DNA from: Cichorium intybus
Lineage: Eukaryota > Streptophyta > Magnoliopsida > Asterales > Asteraceae
DNA: 64,000 bases
Assembly (NCBI GenBank): GCA_023525715.1
Contig: CM042014.1
Span: 22,727,404-22,791,403, forward strand
Reading direction: 5' to 3'
Within the stretch, counting starts at the first letter, position 1, and each line of letters starts with the position of its first letter. The translations under genes and the position numbers were made by a program. Positions 48,693 to 59,664 of the stretch are shown here, in pieces. The notes below the pieces were generated by a model. It searched no databases and was not told the origin of the DNA. It saw nothing but the letters and a program-made list of their open reading frames with translations.

Positions 48693-49435
48693 GCCTCCAA
48701 GCAGGGGACTTCCGATTCGCTAACTTTCGTTTGGCTTGTCCGTTTTAGCTCAAATTTGGACCATAGGCTCATTATGGTCTGAAAAGTTTGGGAAAATTGT
48801 TAAGTTGAGTTTTCGACCCCTCGGGGGCACTGTAGATCGATTCGAATGCCTCGGTGAATAGTAAAATTCAATAAAAGTTAGTAAACGGAAAGTTTATTAA
48901 CTAGGTATTGTTTATAATGATATTGTATTGAACTCTATTGTATTAGAGTAGATTGAAATGGCTATTAACCTATTATCATTTGGTATATAAATGATTATAT
49001 AGGTTTGGGACAAAATGGTTGTGGTGCACGCAAAGGCAAGAAACAACCGGGATTTAAACGCAGCTAGTATCCAGGTGAGTAATCTCACTGATATCATATG
49101 TGATATATGATGATTGATTTGTTACAGGTTGAAATGGCTTCGATGGACGAAAATGACATGTGTAAAAATATATGTAAACGACAATACCAGATAAGCCGTG
49201 AGTCATTGCGATGACAAGAACGGAGCTGTGAGTCAATACATATATATATATACACAATGACATGACAATACCAGATAAGCCGTGAGTCTATTATAGACAA
49301 GAACGGAGCTGTGAGTCAGTCTATATAAATGGTGCGACAATACCAGATAAGCCGTGAGTCTATAATAGACAAGAACGGAGCTGTGAGTCAAACCTTTATT
49401 GACAAGACCGGGACCAGCCGTGAGTCAATAAAATA

Positions 49436-49710
49436 TAGACAATACCGGAACCAGCCGTGAGTCTAGGCAACAGCGGGATCTTCCTGTGAGCCATATATTT
49501 ACTTTTATAGACAATACCGGAACCAGCCGTGAGTCTAGGCAACAGCGGGATCTTCCTGTGAGCCATATATTTACTTTTATAGACAATACCGGAACCAGCC
49601 GTGAGTCTAGGCAACAGCGGGATCTTCCTGTGAGCCATATATTTACTTTTATAGACAATACCGGAACCAGCCGTGAGTCTAGGCAACAACGGGATCTTCT
49701 CGTGAGCCAT
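49436..49710. repeat. 72-bp tandem repeats, four copies, 5' LTR of C
   Basis: Unit starts TAGACAATACCGGAACCAGC. Copies start at 49436, 49508, 49580 and 49652; the last is partial and slightly diverged. Shorter related units with GCCGTGAGTC lie upstream (49171-49435). The unit length is a multiple of three, so all six frames can stay open; this explains apparent repetitive proteins here. Confidence 0.93.
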
Positions 49711-50505
49711 ATTTGATCGTGAAGAAACTGTTAATAGATGGTGCGGCCTTGTTGGCTATGACTCCGGTGCAGCCTTTGGGCTATGTCTCCGATGCGGCCT
49801 TCGGGCTATGATTTTGTTACAGGTACACGGTACGGCCTTTTTGTTATGATATCGGGTATTAAACCCTGTTAGTGCGGCCTGCGGGCTATGATTCACATGC
49901 AAGGAATGATTTGGTACGGCTTGTATAGCCACGACAAATGATATGACTTATATAGTCATGATATATATGGGATAGTCAAGTATGACTAAGCAAGATGGGA
50001 CAGAAATGATACAGAACTGGTTTGAATGGTATGCAAATAACAGAGTAGACATGATAAAGTGATTGGATAATTACATGATATGTGATTAGCTGGTAGAGCT
50101 AGTACTTCGGATACGAAATCCTCAGATACATACGGTTAGCCAGTAAGGCTAGTAGTCTGGATTCGATATCCAGACAGTTATATGATTGTATTTGTATTGT
50201 ACACGTTATTTGCAGATATGATTACTCACTGAGCTTTGTAGCTCATACCGTTTGTTAAATGTCCCTGCAGGTTAGCAGGATACTGATAGGGGACAAGATA
50301 GAGTTCGTGACTTAGAAGTGGGACTCGTAGATGCTGTCAGTAGCAGCCCGGCTTCAAAGGAGATTATGGTATTATATACTCTCCTTGATACACTTGTACC
50401 CGTGTTTCTTAAAAATATACCCCTTTGTTATGGTTTTATGTATAAAAACTTGTATTTTAAATGAAAAATTTTCAGGGGTGTTTGTTTTAAAAGCCGGGTG
50501 TTACA

Positions 50506-53500
50506 AGTTGGTATCAGAGCCGTGGTTTAAGTGAACTAGGTGTCTATAGAGTAGATTCCTGGACTTAAACCCATGAGATAGTAGACACGATGCATAGTTA
50601 GGTGTATATAGTTGTTATTATACATATATAACCTATCTGTTGCCGACTTCTGACGTATAAGTAGTATAAATTGTGAATCTCCTTGGGAGACATTTAGGGC
50701 GCGAAGCTCTAGGAAATGGACCAACACTTTCGCAAGACTCCGTTGGATGAGGAGCAAAAATGGGACGAATAGCAGAAAATCCACATGATGAGCAATGTTA
50801 GCTGATGTGGTCAGATAAAGGAATCAGTTGCTCACCTTGGCTGATATTCAAGGTGAAAGAACAGTAGTTGAGACTACAAGAAAAGCAGAAAATATTAGTG
50901 GACTTCTCAGAAGAAGTTATCACGATTCAGGTCTAGCCTTGAAGGGAAGAGACCAGAACGAAAAGATGATAAAGTATAAGAAGTGCAGGAAAAGCACTCA
51001 GAACATTGTAGAGTTGAGACTCTATCGTTGACATGCTGAAATTGCAGAAAATGGGAGCATATTGCTCGAGTTTGTTGCGTGGGACGGAAGTGGTTCCAGC
51101 GTGGAACTATAGATCACTTCCTTATGAAATACTCCCATGCTAAATGTGGAGTAACGGGTGATGAACCCAGGAAAGAAAGAAGAAATGAATGGTTAGAAAG
51201 GACCAGTGGTACCTTGAGCATTCCAGCAGATTGTGGAAGAAGCTCGTGAGGAGACTGATATGATCTCCGACAGAATGGTTTTGAATATAACCCGTGTAGG
51301 TTATATTTGATCCATGAAGCTATGCTTGGGATCGATGACCTAATGTCTTGATTGGATATTTCATCAACGATTATGGATGAAATTTTGGTAACAGCTATAT
51401 CAGATAGCAAGTATGTTCTAGATGTTGAACACCTGGAAGGTAGTTTGCCTAGGATTTACGGGACCATTTTCCCTATGAATCTAAAGCTGATGACTACCAG
51501 TGAATATGAAGCAATGGAGCTTATGAATTGGTTAGCAAGGAATTATGCTAACATGTATTGTCGAAAAATGAACATGATGGTTCAGGAAACAGAAATGAAA
51601 TGGAGGGAAATCCATGGTAAATAACTATTGTTGAGAATATTGGTTATATTCTTTGCTTAAACTCAGTAAAGAGTTAGTAAAAGAATGATGTTATAATTGG
51701 CATACGTGGTATTGGCCAAGTTAGATAAAGCAGTGATAGTAGTGTACTACTTCAAATAAATTCTCGGATGTTTCTTTTGAAAAGAACTTCCAAGATTTTG
51801 ACTGATTGGCGAGAAGAGTTTACGATAAAGCTGATTTTTGGGAGCCGTTTTGGTATACGGGCTCTGTATTGATTTGCATCTGTAGAGATGGCAGAGTTGA
51901 AAAACAACTAAAAGAAAATGTTGTCTTGGGGTCTCTTATGACCGTATGTGTCATCGTATGGAGCCCTACATTGTTTGAAAGGAAGAAAGAGAAGTTGATG
52001 CATATGTGCATTAACTGATGAGAATCTGATATTCTCGAAACCAGATCGAACACGAGGTACGTTTGTACCAAATATTGGAGTTAATTCACTGAGTTAAGTG
52101 ATTTGTAAAATTCTCCAAGTATGAAAATTTGGCTAAAAGAAGTTTGATTCTTTGGGCATGTTAATAATGCCAGAGATGATAAAGTAGATACAGTGGATAT
52201 ACTGATGTGATAAGACAGAAACCGCCTTGGAATCGGACTGAATTAGTAGTAGTTTCCTTGGATTGGCGGGTTATTATGGGAGAGTTGTGGAAAACTGCTC
52301 CTTGATTGCTGTTCAGTTGACTAAGGTTGACTAATAAAAGTATAAAGTCTGAGTGGTAGAAAAAAAAAAAAAAAAAACCACAGGTATATTGTAAAGGTTT
52401 GGAATAAACCTTGTGTGAAACTCTGACGTTAGCATTGATGCTAAGCGGATAAATTGGATCATAGAAATACATCCAGATTCGAACGTAGATGCAAGATGTT
52501 GCAGAAGCAACTATGATTTTGGTATTAAGCTTTGGAGACACTATGTATATGGTGTAAAGCTTATTGTTTATGTGGATCATTAGAGTTTGAAATACTTTAT
52601 TGATCAGAAAAGAAGCTAATTATGAGCTAGATAAAAGATAGATGGATTATTTAAAGATTTCGGTTATGGAATCTTGTACCATCTCAGAAAGAAAAATGTG
52701 GCTATAGATGCCTTAAATTGAAAAGAGTAACCTTTGAAGGTTACATCCACATGTATGAGTGTGGCAAATTTATTACCTGGGTTGATTCGGGTAGCACAGG
52801 GAGAAGTGTGCAGGACTGAAAACGTGAAAAATGGATAAATTACTGGATATTAGCAGGAGCTAATTGGAAAATCACAGTGATTTAAAACCCTTGGTGGTTG
52901 TGAATGTGGATTCCAAAGTAATTGGGACATGAAAATCATCTTGAAAAGATGCATTTTGTACTAGACATGCAGTATACCCGGAGCAATACCAGACTGGATA
53001 GGTCGATAAAACCTATGTGTTGGTGGCCGGGATAGTAGAAAGACATTGAAAGACACATGAAAAGTATCTGACTTGTACGTGAAGTAAAGTCAAACCGTTA
53101 GAAACGTGCGAAGAAATTGAACCGTTGTTGGCCCCAGTGAAGAAATGGGACAACATTGTTATAGACTTTGCGATAAAGTCTTTGCAAGTAGTGTATAATG
53201 ATGAACAAAATGACCAAATGATTCAGACTTTAGAAGATGTGCTTGGAAATTGCACAGAAGACCCTGGTAGAAGATGAGAAAATTGTCTAACTTGGATAGA
53301 AATTGCAAGAAATAACAGCGTACATACTTGTAGACTGATGATTCGTATGAAGTATGGTATGGAATACCGTGATATCATTCGATTATTGGATTGAAGATGT
53401 AGTAAAGCCGTTGGCTAAATCCTAGATTCTTGCACAAACTGAGGAAAAGATTTGATGAGTTCGATCAGAAATGAAGAATGATTAAGAAATTACAAAGTGG

Positions 53501-53861
53501 TATGTGAATCGCCGAAAATAAGCCCTTGAAATTCCAAGTAAAGGAAGGTGGTAGCACAAACTAATCCTTTGGAAAGGTGAAAAATTGTTTGGGACAAGAA
53601 GTTATGTAATGATAATTCCCTACAAATCCCTCGCGATGAGATGAAGATAGATAAGTAGAGATGGTGCCCGGGACAACCGGATGAGTGATATGCGAGTGGT
53701 GATATAACCACGAGATATGAAGATTGGTATGGTTAAAGAGCTGTAGAAAAAACCATGAAGGTTTCCATATGATATAAGAAACCGGAATTGTAACGAGAAA
53801 GAATTACTTCCGTTTGTTTGTATGATTTCGGGGACGAAATCTTTTGAAGGAGGGGAGATTT
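50506..53861 (+). pseudogene. Degenerate Gypsy gag-pol remnant
   Basis: No frame is open for long, but pieces appear in the expected order. A gag zinc-knuckle-like segment (CRKWEHIARVC) is at 51044-51078 and the end of an aspartic protease (MNWLARNYANMYCRK) near 51515-51570. The connection of reverse transcriptase (a FLGHVVN-like segment) is near 52143. RNase H (LKYF.DQKEANYEL, LYHLRKKNVAIDAL) is at 52560-52720, an integrase zinc/linker segment (CWWPG) near 53020 and PVKKWDNIVIDFA at about 53137-53175. Many stops and frame shifts are spread through it. No active site can be trusted. Confidence 0.7.
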
Positions 53862-56610
53862 TGTAACGCCAAGATACTTTATTATATAATTATAATAAAA
53901 GGGTAAATTGGTCATTTTACCTTGTAAGGGTAAGATGGTCTTTTGGACAGAAAAGTATTTGGTTTGAAATAATATTTTAAGTTTTGGACTTAAAATGTTA
54001 TAAAAACTGATTTTTGGTCGTTTTACCGAAAAAGGGTATTTTGGTCATTTGACCAAGTCAACGACCAATTATGTAAAATATTGTTGGTTGTGACCAAAAT
54101 GTAAGAAATGGAAGTTTTATTGTAATAAAACTTGGTTATTGTGGTCAAAGTTCAAGAAATGGAACTTTAGGACCAAAAATGTAAATTTTTGGAGTATAAA
54201 TATAGAGAGTTTGACTCTCCTCTTTGACCAGCTCATTGTGCAGCTACGGGAGTGGATTTTGGAGAGAAATTTCTGGAAGATCATGAAGCTTGAGGCAAGG
54301 AATTGGAATCAAGGTTTGGAATGGGTGATTCCTAAACAATTTAAGGTTAGTAACTTGATTTCTATCCAAGCTTTTGTGTGTTCTTCACATGATGAACTAG
54401 AAACTGCATTTGCAGTGATGATTATGTGTTTAAGTTGATGTAATACTTCCCTTAAGTCATTAGAATAAGGACTTAACTAAAGAAAGTGGAAGTAGGTTGC
54501 TATTAGTGATGAATTTGAAGTTTGGGGTTGTTAGAACTAAGAACCCTAATTCTTCATTTTGATTGAATTGGTTGTTTTGGATGGTTGAAAACATTGTTAA
54601 GGTATAAGGTTTTAGTCCTAGAACAAACCCCAATCGATTAAGGACTGGATTAAGGACTTAATGGTCCAAAACTGCTTGCTACAGTGCATAAATCGCGACT
54701 GCCCAGGAGCTCTGCACAGGCGCAGGGCGCAGTGCGCCCAGGATCAGGGCGGGGTGCGCCCAGGCGCAGTGCGCCTGATTCCTGGCGCAGTGCGCCTCCA
54801 AGCAGGGGACTTCCGATTCGCTAACTTTCGTTTGGCTTGTCCGTTTTAGCTCAAATTTGGACCATAGGCTCATTATGGTCTGAAAAGTTTGGGAAAATTG
54901 TTAAGTTGAGTTTTCGACCCCTCGGGGGCACTGTAGATCGATTCGAATGCCTCGGTGAATAGTAAAATTCAATAAAAGTTAGTAAACGGAAAGTTTATTA
55001 ACTAGGTATTGTTTATAATGATATTGTATTGAACTCTATTGTATTAGAGTAGATTGAAATGGCTATTAACCTATTATCATTTGGTATATAAATGATTATA
55101 TAGGTTTGGGACAAAATGGTTGTGGTGCACGCAAAGGCAAGAAACAACCGGGATTTAAACGCAGCTAGTATCCAGGTGAGTAATCTCACTGATATCATAT
55201 GTGATATATGATGATTGATTTGTTACAGGTTGAAATGGCTTCGATGGACGAAAATGACATGTGTAAAAATATATGTAAACGATAATACCAGATAAGCCGT
55301 GAGTCATTGCGATGACAAGAACGGAGCTGTGAGTCAATACATATATATATATATATACACAATGACATGACAATACCAGATAAGCCGTGAGTCTATTATA
55401 GACAAGAACGGAGCTGTGAGTCAGTCTATATAAATGGTGCGACAATACCAGATAAGCCGTGAGTCTATAATAGACAAGAACGGAGCTGTGAGTCAAACCT
55501 TTATTGACAAGACCGGGACCAGCCGTGAGTCAATAAAATATAGACAATACCGGAACCAGCCGTGAGTCTAGGCAACAGCGGGATCTTCCTGTGAGCCATA
55601 TATTTACTTTTATAGACAATACCGGAACCAGCCGTGAGTCTAGGCAACAGCGGGATCTTCCTGTGAGCCATATATTTACTTTTATAGACAATACCGGAAC
55701 CAGCCGTGAGTCTAGGCAACAGCGGGATCTTCCTGTGAGCCATATATTTACTTTTATAGACAATACCGGAACCAGCCGTGAGTCTAGGCAACAACGGGAT
55801 CTTCTCGTGAGCCATATTTGATCGTGAAGAAACTGTTAATAGATGGTGCGGCCTTGTTGGCTATGACTCCGGTGCAGCCTTTGGGCTATGTCTCCGATGC
55901 GGCCTTCGGGCTATGATTTTGTTACAGGTACACGGTACGGCCTTTTTGTTATGATATCGGGTATTAAACCCTGTTAGTGCGGCCTGCGGGCTATGATTCA
56001 CATGCAAGGAATGATTTGGTACGGCTTGTATAGCCACGACAAATGATATGACTTATATAGTCATGATATATATGGGATAGTCAAGTATGACTAAGCAAGA
56101 TGGGACAGAAATGATACAGAACTGGTTTGAATGGTATGCAAATAACAGAGTAGACATGATAAAGTGATTGGATAATTACATGATATGTGATTAGCTGGTA
56201 GAGCTAGTACTTCGGATACGAAATCCTCAGATACATACGGTTAGCCAGTAAGGCTAGTAGTCTGGATTCGATATCCAGACAGTTATATGATTGTATTTGT
56301 ATTGTACACGTTATTTGCAGATATGATTACTCACTGAGCTTTGTAGCTCATACCGTTTGTTAAATGTCCCTGCAGGTTAGCAGGATACTGATAGGGGACA
56401 AGATAGAGTTCGTGACTTAGAAGTGGGACTCGTAGATGCTGTCAGTAGCAGCCCGGCTTCAAAGGAGATTATGGTATTATATACTCTCCTTGATACACTT
56501 GTACCCGTGTTTCTTAAAAATATACCCCTTTGTTATGGTTTTATGTATAAAAACTTGTATTTTAAATGAAAAATTTTCAGGGGTGTTTGTTTTAAAAGCC
56601 GGGTGTTACA
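53862..56610 (+). repeat. 3' LTR of element C
   Basis: Nearly identical to 47761-50505, including the 72-bp array (55541-55815). An AT microsatellite in it (about 55340-55358) is 4 bp longer. Confidence 0.95.
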
Positions 56611-56615
56611 ATAAT

Positions 56616-58436
56616 GGTTCTAGGAAACGTCTCTTTTCATTACGAAGTGTAATGACTTGGTGTTAAGAGACGGATCGCTATGAAAGCCTTAATAGAAATA
56701 CGGCATACTTAGGTGGTTGTAAACGTCTATGAGATAGATCCAGATTCTGCCAAGATGATCTTGATGAGATTCAAGATGCATAGACTTAGGAAAAGTTTTT
56801 CTTGTCATTGCAAAGTGTGATGACTTGGCATGAAAGAAATAAAGAAGGTGCAACATACTCATGTAATTCACAGTCATCTATTGGAAAGATGAAATCACCA
56901 GTATAGACCTAGCCATTGTAAGCATGATCTTTATAAGATTCAAGATGCACGAGAAAAGTCTCCGAAAGGAAAATAGTTTTTCGAAAATCATGACACAAAG
57001 GATTATAAATAATCCTTGGATTCCGAAAGGGTTTGGAATAGGATTAGATTGGGTTCCACAAGTTTTGGATCGATCATAAAGTCATGAACATGTCCTGATA
57101 ACTTAATGCTTAGGGCATAGTAAATTGGATTCAGGACATTGCCTGGCTGGAAATACTGGATGGATTGGTTGAACTAAAGTGAGAATTCATTAGGAAATGA
57201 TTAGGGTGAAAGTGATAGTATTAATTTGAAAGATTTTCAAAGTGGTAATTATTAACATCAGGACATGATGTTAATGGACTTCATGGTTACAAAGTCTCGT
57301 TGGTATTCTGATGGAGCGCGTGTGGTTCACCGGCACATCATAACACCTCGAAATAGTCTTAGGGTGCAGTCAAGTAGACTAAAGACCCCAGAACCATAGG
57401 AAGTCACAGTACACATTACCATAATGGAGTTAGAAGAGAAATTGACAGGATAACTTATTGAGATGTTATCGGATGAGCATCCGATTGGATCATCTGCAAT
57501 AAAGTGTATAAGTATAAGATACTTTGGATACATAGAAATAGTGTAAGGTTCAGCTGTAAAATTAGAATTGAAAGTTTAAAAGAAATCCTGAAACCGATAA
57601 TAGTTTATGACAAGGTCCGACTTGGTGATTACCTTGTGGAGACTTGGTAATAAGCAAGAGTAGCTGCCAGTCAGATCTTTATGTTTCGCTTTCGCATGTT
57701 TTACTTCCCGAATAATTTAATTATTCAGAAAGGTCTATAGTCGCTCATACTTTGGGAAGTAAGTATTGAATCAAGACTGTCGTGAATTGATTTGTAGACT
57801 GTCTAAGGAGTTAGGCATAGCAATAGTATTGCTACAACATTCATGAGTACTTAGAAATAGAGATTTGAGTATTGGATAAACCCACGCTCAATAGATTGCT
57901 TCATGGATTATATCACAAGCAATATTGAGACGATAATATCCTATGATCTTCAAGTAGAGAGATATGAGTTATAATTTACAAGGTAGTTGTTCATTGATAA
58001 TACGAAAACGCATCGGTAACTCGATGTTATAAAACGTGTTGTTGTGAATGATTTGACTGGTAAAAGATATAAGCATATGAGTCGAAGCTTATTCGTTCAT
58101 TGACCCTGATGGGAAACAGATATCTGTAGGCCTCTCGATGATTTTGAAGTTGACTAAAGTGCTGGCCAGCCTGGACTAAATTGATGTGTTTAATTAGAAG
58201 TTGTAAAGTCATAAGCAGAATCGGAAATCGGGGAACAGAGTATCGGACAGAGATTGATCTCAATCCATGTCTTGTGTCTGAAAATATCTTGTTGGACGAA
58301 GGATCATCTGATCACTTATCTTTGGACAGAACTGACTAGGTTAGAGTTCGGCAGCGGTTTCTAGGAAGCTACAGTTGCTAAATTAATTAGAGGGTAAATT
58401 GGTAATTTTAGTCATAGACTTATCCAAGTGGGAGAC
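56616..58436 (+). other. Element A interior, last piece
   Basis: Non-coding. Contains paired hairpin repeats at 56628-56672 and 56798-56839, a copy of the 34-nt stem-loop at 57308-57341, and from about 57690 the 3' region shared with element B, ending in the polypurine tract at 58426-58436. Confidence 0.75.
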
Positions 58437-59229
58437 TGTTGGATTAGGTGTCTAAGCCATGACTAATAATTAGTATTTATCTGATTAATAGTAGCATAAT
58501 CCATTTGGGTTGCCCTCATAGTTGGAGGATTGGCAGAAAGTCCGGTAGAGAGAAAGATTGATTTATTATATGATTAATAAATCAATAGAAATTAAATAAA
58601 TAGTTTATTAATATATTTAAGTGATAATATATTAATTAGAAACTATAATAATTAATTAGAAATTTTTCTGGAATTAATTGGAATTAATTTGGCAGTTAAA
58701 TTAATTAATTAAATGTGCATGGACTAAAACTGTAATTGTTCAATAGTTGAGTAAGTGGCAGTGTGAGTGACCATGTGGTGGCCGAAAATATATATATATA
58801 AATATATATATATTTTCGAGATATATATATATATATATACTACAGATAAATGATGTTTGAATGATTAAAATAATAGTTTATCTTAATTCGAATTCAAAAA
58901 GGTTTATCTGTAACGATTATCTGATCACCACATGGAGGCTATAAATAGGGAGACTCTCCCTAACCCTAGGCCCACGTTTTTTACTCTCTTTCTCTCAAGA
59001 ATTTTTGGCCAAGAGCCCCTGCTAGGGTGTGACTTCATTTGAGGCAGGACATTTGTGCTGCTTGGTTTCCAAGAAATCCTAAAAGGTTAGTTTTTCTTAT
59101 TTTATTCTTTTAGTTGATTTCTTCTGGCCTTCTAGGATATGTTATATGTTTAATTAGAAGAAAACCTAGATCTATATAGGTTGCATGTGAACTTAGGAAT
59201 GTTAGTTCATAGTTGCAGAAAACCTTTCA
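58437..59229 (+). repeat. Right (3') LTR of element A, full length
   Basis: 793 bp. Begins TGTTGGATTAGGTGTC like the LTR of element B. Contains TATAAATA at 58940-58947 directed towards the chaperonin gene and an AT microsatellite region at about 58788-58840. Confidence 0.92.
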
Positions 59230-59235
59230 CTTAAT

Positions 59236-59316
59236 TAGATGGTGTTTTTTGTACAAAGGCCTTACTTGGATGGTGTTTTTTGAACAGACTAAACTTGGAT
59301 GGTATTTTTTGAACAG
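59236..59316. repeat. Three imperfect copies of a 25-30-bp repeat
   Basis: ACTTGGATGGTGTTTTTTGA repeated three times with small changes, directly after the LTR and upstream of the chaperonin gene. Confidence 0.8.
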
Positions 59317-59542
59317 TTTTGAAACATAATAACCCTTATAAGTCATTTTCCCATTTAAAAAACAATCAAAACATAAAAAGTCAGCTCTAGTTTTCTAAAC
59401 TTTGCTGAAAAAAGAAAATAGAAGTTTACAAAATGTTAGTGGTCTACTTGTAATAAAGAGAAACTGCAGGGAGTCGGGTGCAATTTTCATTGCTGTTGTT
59501 GGCAAATGCCAAATTGCCAATCTACACACTTCTGGGGATCAT

Positions 59543-59557
59543 CGAAACTTCTGGAAG
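59543..59557 (+). promoter_or_regulatory. Heat-shock element upstream of CPN60A
   Basis: CGAAACTTCTGGAAG contains three alternating units GAA, TTC, GAA at the two-base spacing of a canonical heat-shock-factor site, about 110 bp before the ATG. Another TTC follows at 59562 with wider spacing. Confidence 0.6.
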
Positions 59558-59577
59558 CGCCTTCTCGCACCATCTTA

Positions 59578-59585
59578 AAACCCTA
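59578..59585 (+). promoter_or_regulatory. Telo-box motif upstream of CPN60A
   Basis: AAACCCTA about 85 bp before the start codon; common in plant genes of the translation and housekeeping class. Short motif, so chance occurrence is possible. Confidence 0.4.
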
Positions 59586-59664
59586 GCAACACTCCTCACT
59601 CGTTGCTAGAACACCATTTTAACACCTAACTCTTATCCACAACGCACAACTCGAAGCATCTCCC

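Larger units (their letters stand above)
47761..50505 (+). repeat. 5' LTR of element C
   Basis: Contains a TATAAAT box at 48094-48100, the GC-rich palindrome cluster 48615-48692, a tandem array 49171-49710 and degenerate GCGGCC..GGGCTATG units at 49738-49905. LTR open frames are by-products of the repeats. Confidence 0.95.
47761..56610 (+). mobile_element. Element C: Gypsy-type element with 2.7-kb LTRs, decayed interior
   Basis: The LTRs are 47761-50505 (2745 bp) and 53862-56610 (2749 bp), TGTAACGCC...GGGTGTTACA. A perfect target duplication ATAAT flanks it (47756-47760 and 56611-56615). The primer-binding site TGGTATCAGAGCC is at 50509 and the polypurine tract AAGGAGGGGAGATT at 53847-53860. 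I count one substitution (49170 versus about 55282) and a 4-bp (AT) length change between LTRs. The 3.36-kb interior has gag-pol similarity in Gypsy order but no open frame. It inserted in element A in the same orientation. Confidence 0.92.
35463..59229 (+). mobile_element. Element A: gag-only Copia-type retrotransposon hosting B and C
   Basis: Right LTR 58437-59229 (TGTTGGATTAGG...CCTTTCA, 793 bp). The left LTR keeps only its last 383 bp (35463-35845). The overlap differs at two positions beyond the junction base. The primer-binding site TGGTATCAGAGTT is at 35847 and the polypurine tract AAGTGGGAGAC at 58426-58436, so it reads on the plus strand. The interior consists of a structured leader (35846-37247), a gag-like frame (37248-38051) and about 3.8 kb of non-coding hairpin-rich DNA in three pieces (38052-38771, 46430-47760, 56616-58436), separated by elements B and C. 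There is no protease, integrase or reverse transcriptase. LTR start, leader and 3' non-coding region are homologous to element B. It resembles the class called TR-GAG. Confidence 0.82.

Noticed and set aside
49396..49716. Repetitive proteins in several frames (also 55501-55821)
   Set aside because: By-product of 72-bp repeats, a multiple of three, inside an LTR; not a gene.
50509..50521. tRNA-like sequence TGGTATCAGAGCC (also near 35847, 24228 and 45644)
   Set aside because: These are primer-binding sites complementary to the initiator Met tRNA 3' end; no cloverleaf is present. I found no tRNA or rRNA gene in the window.
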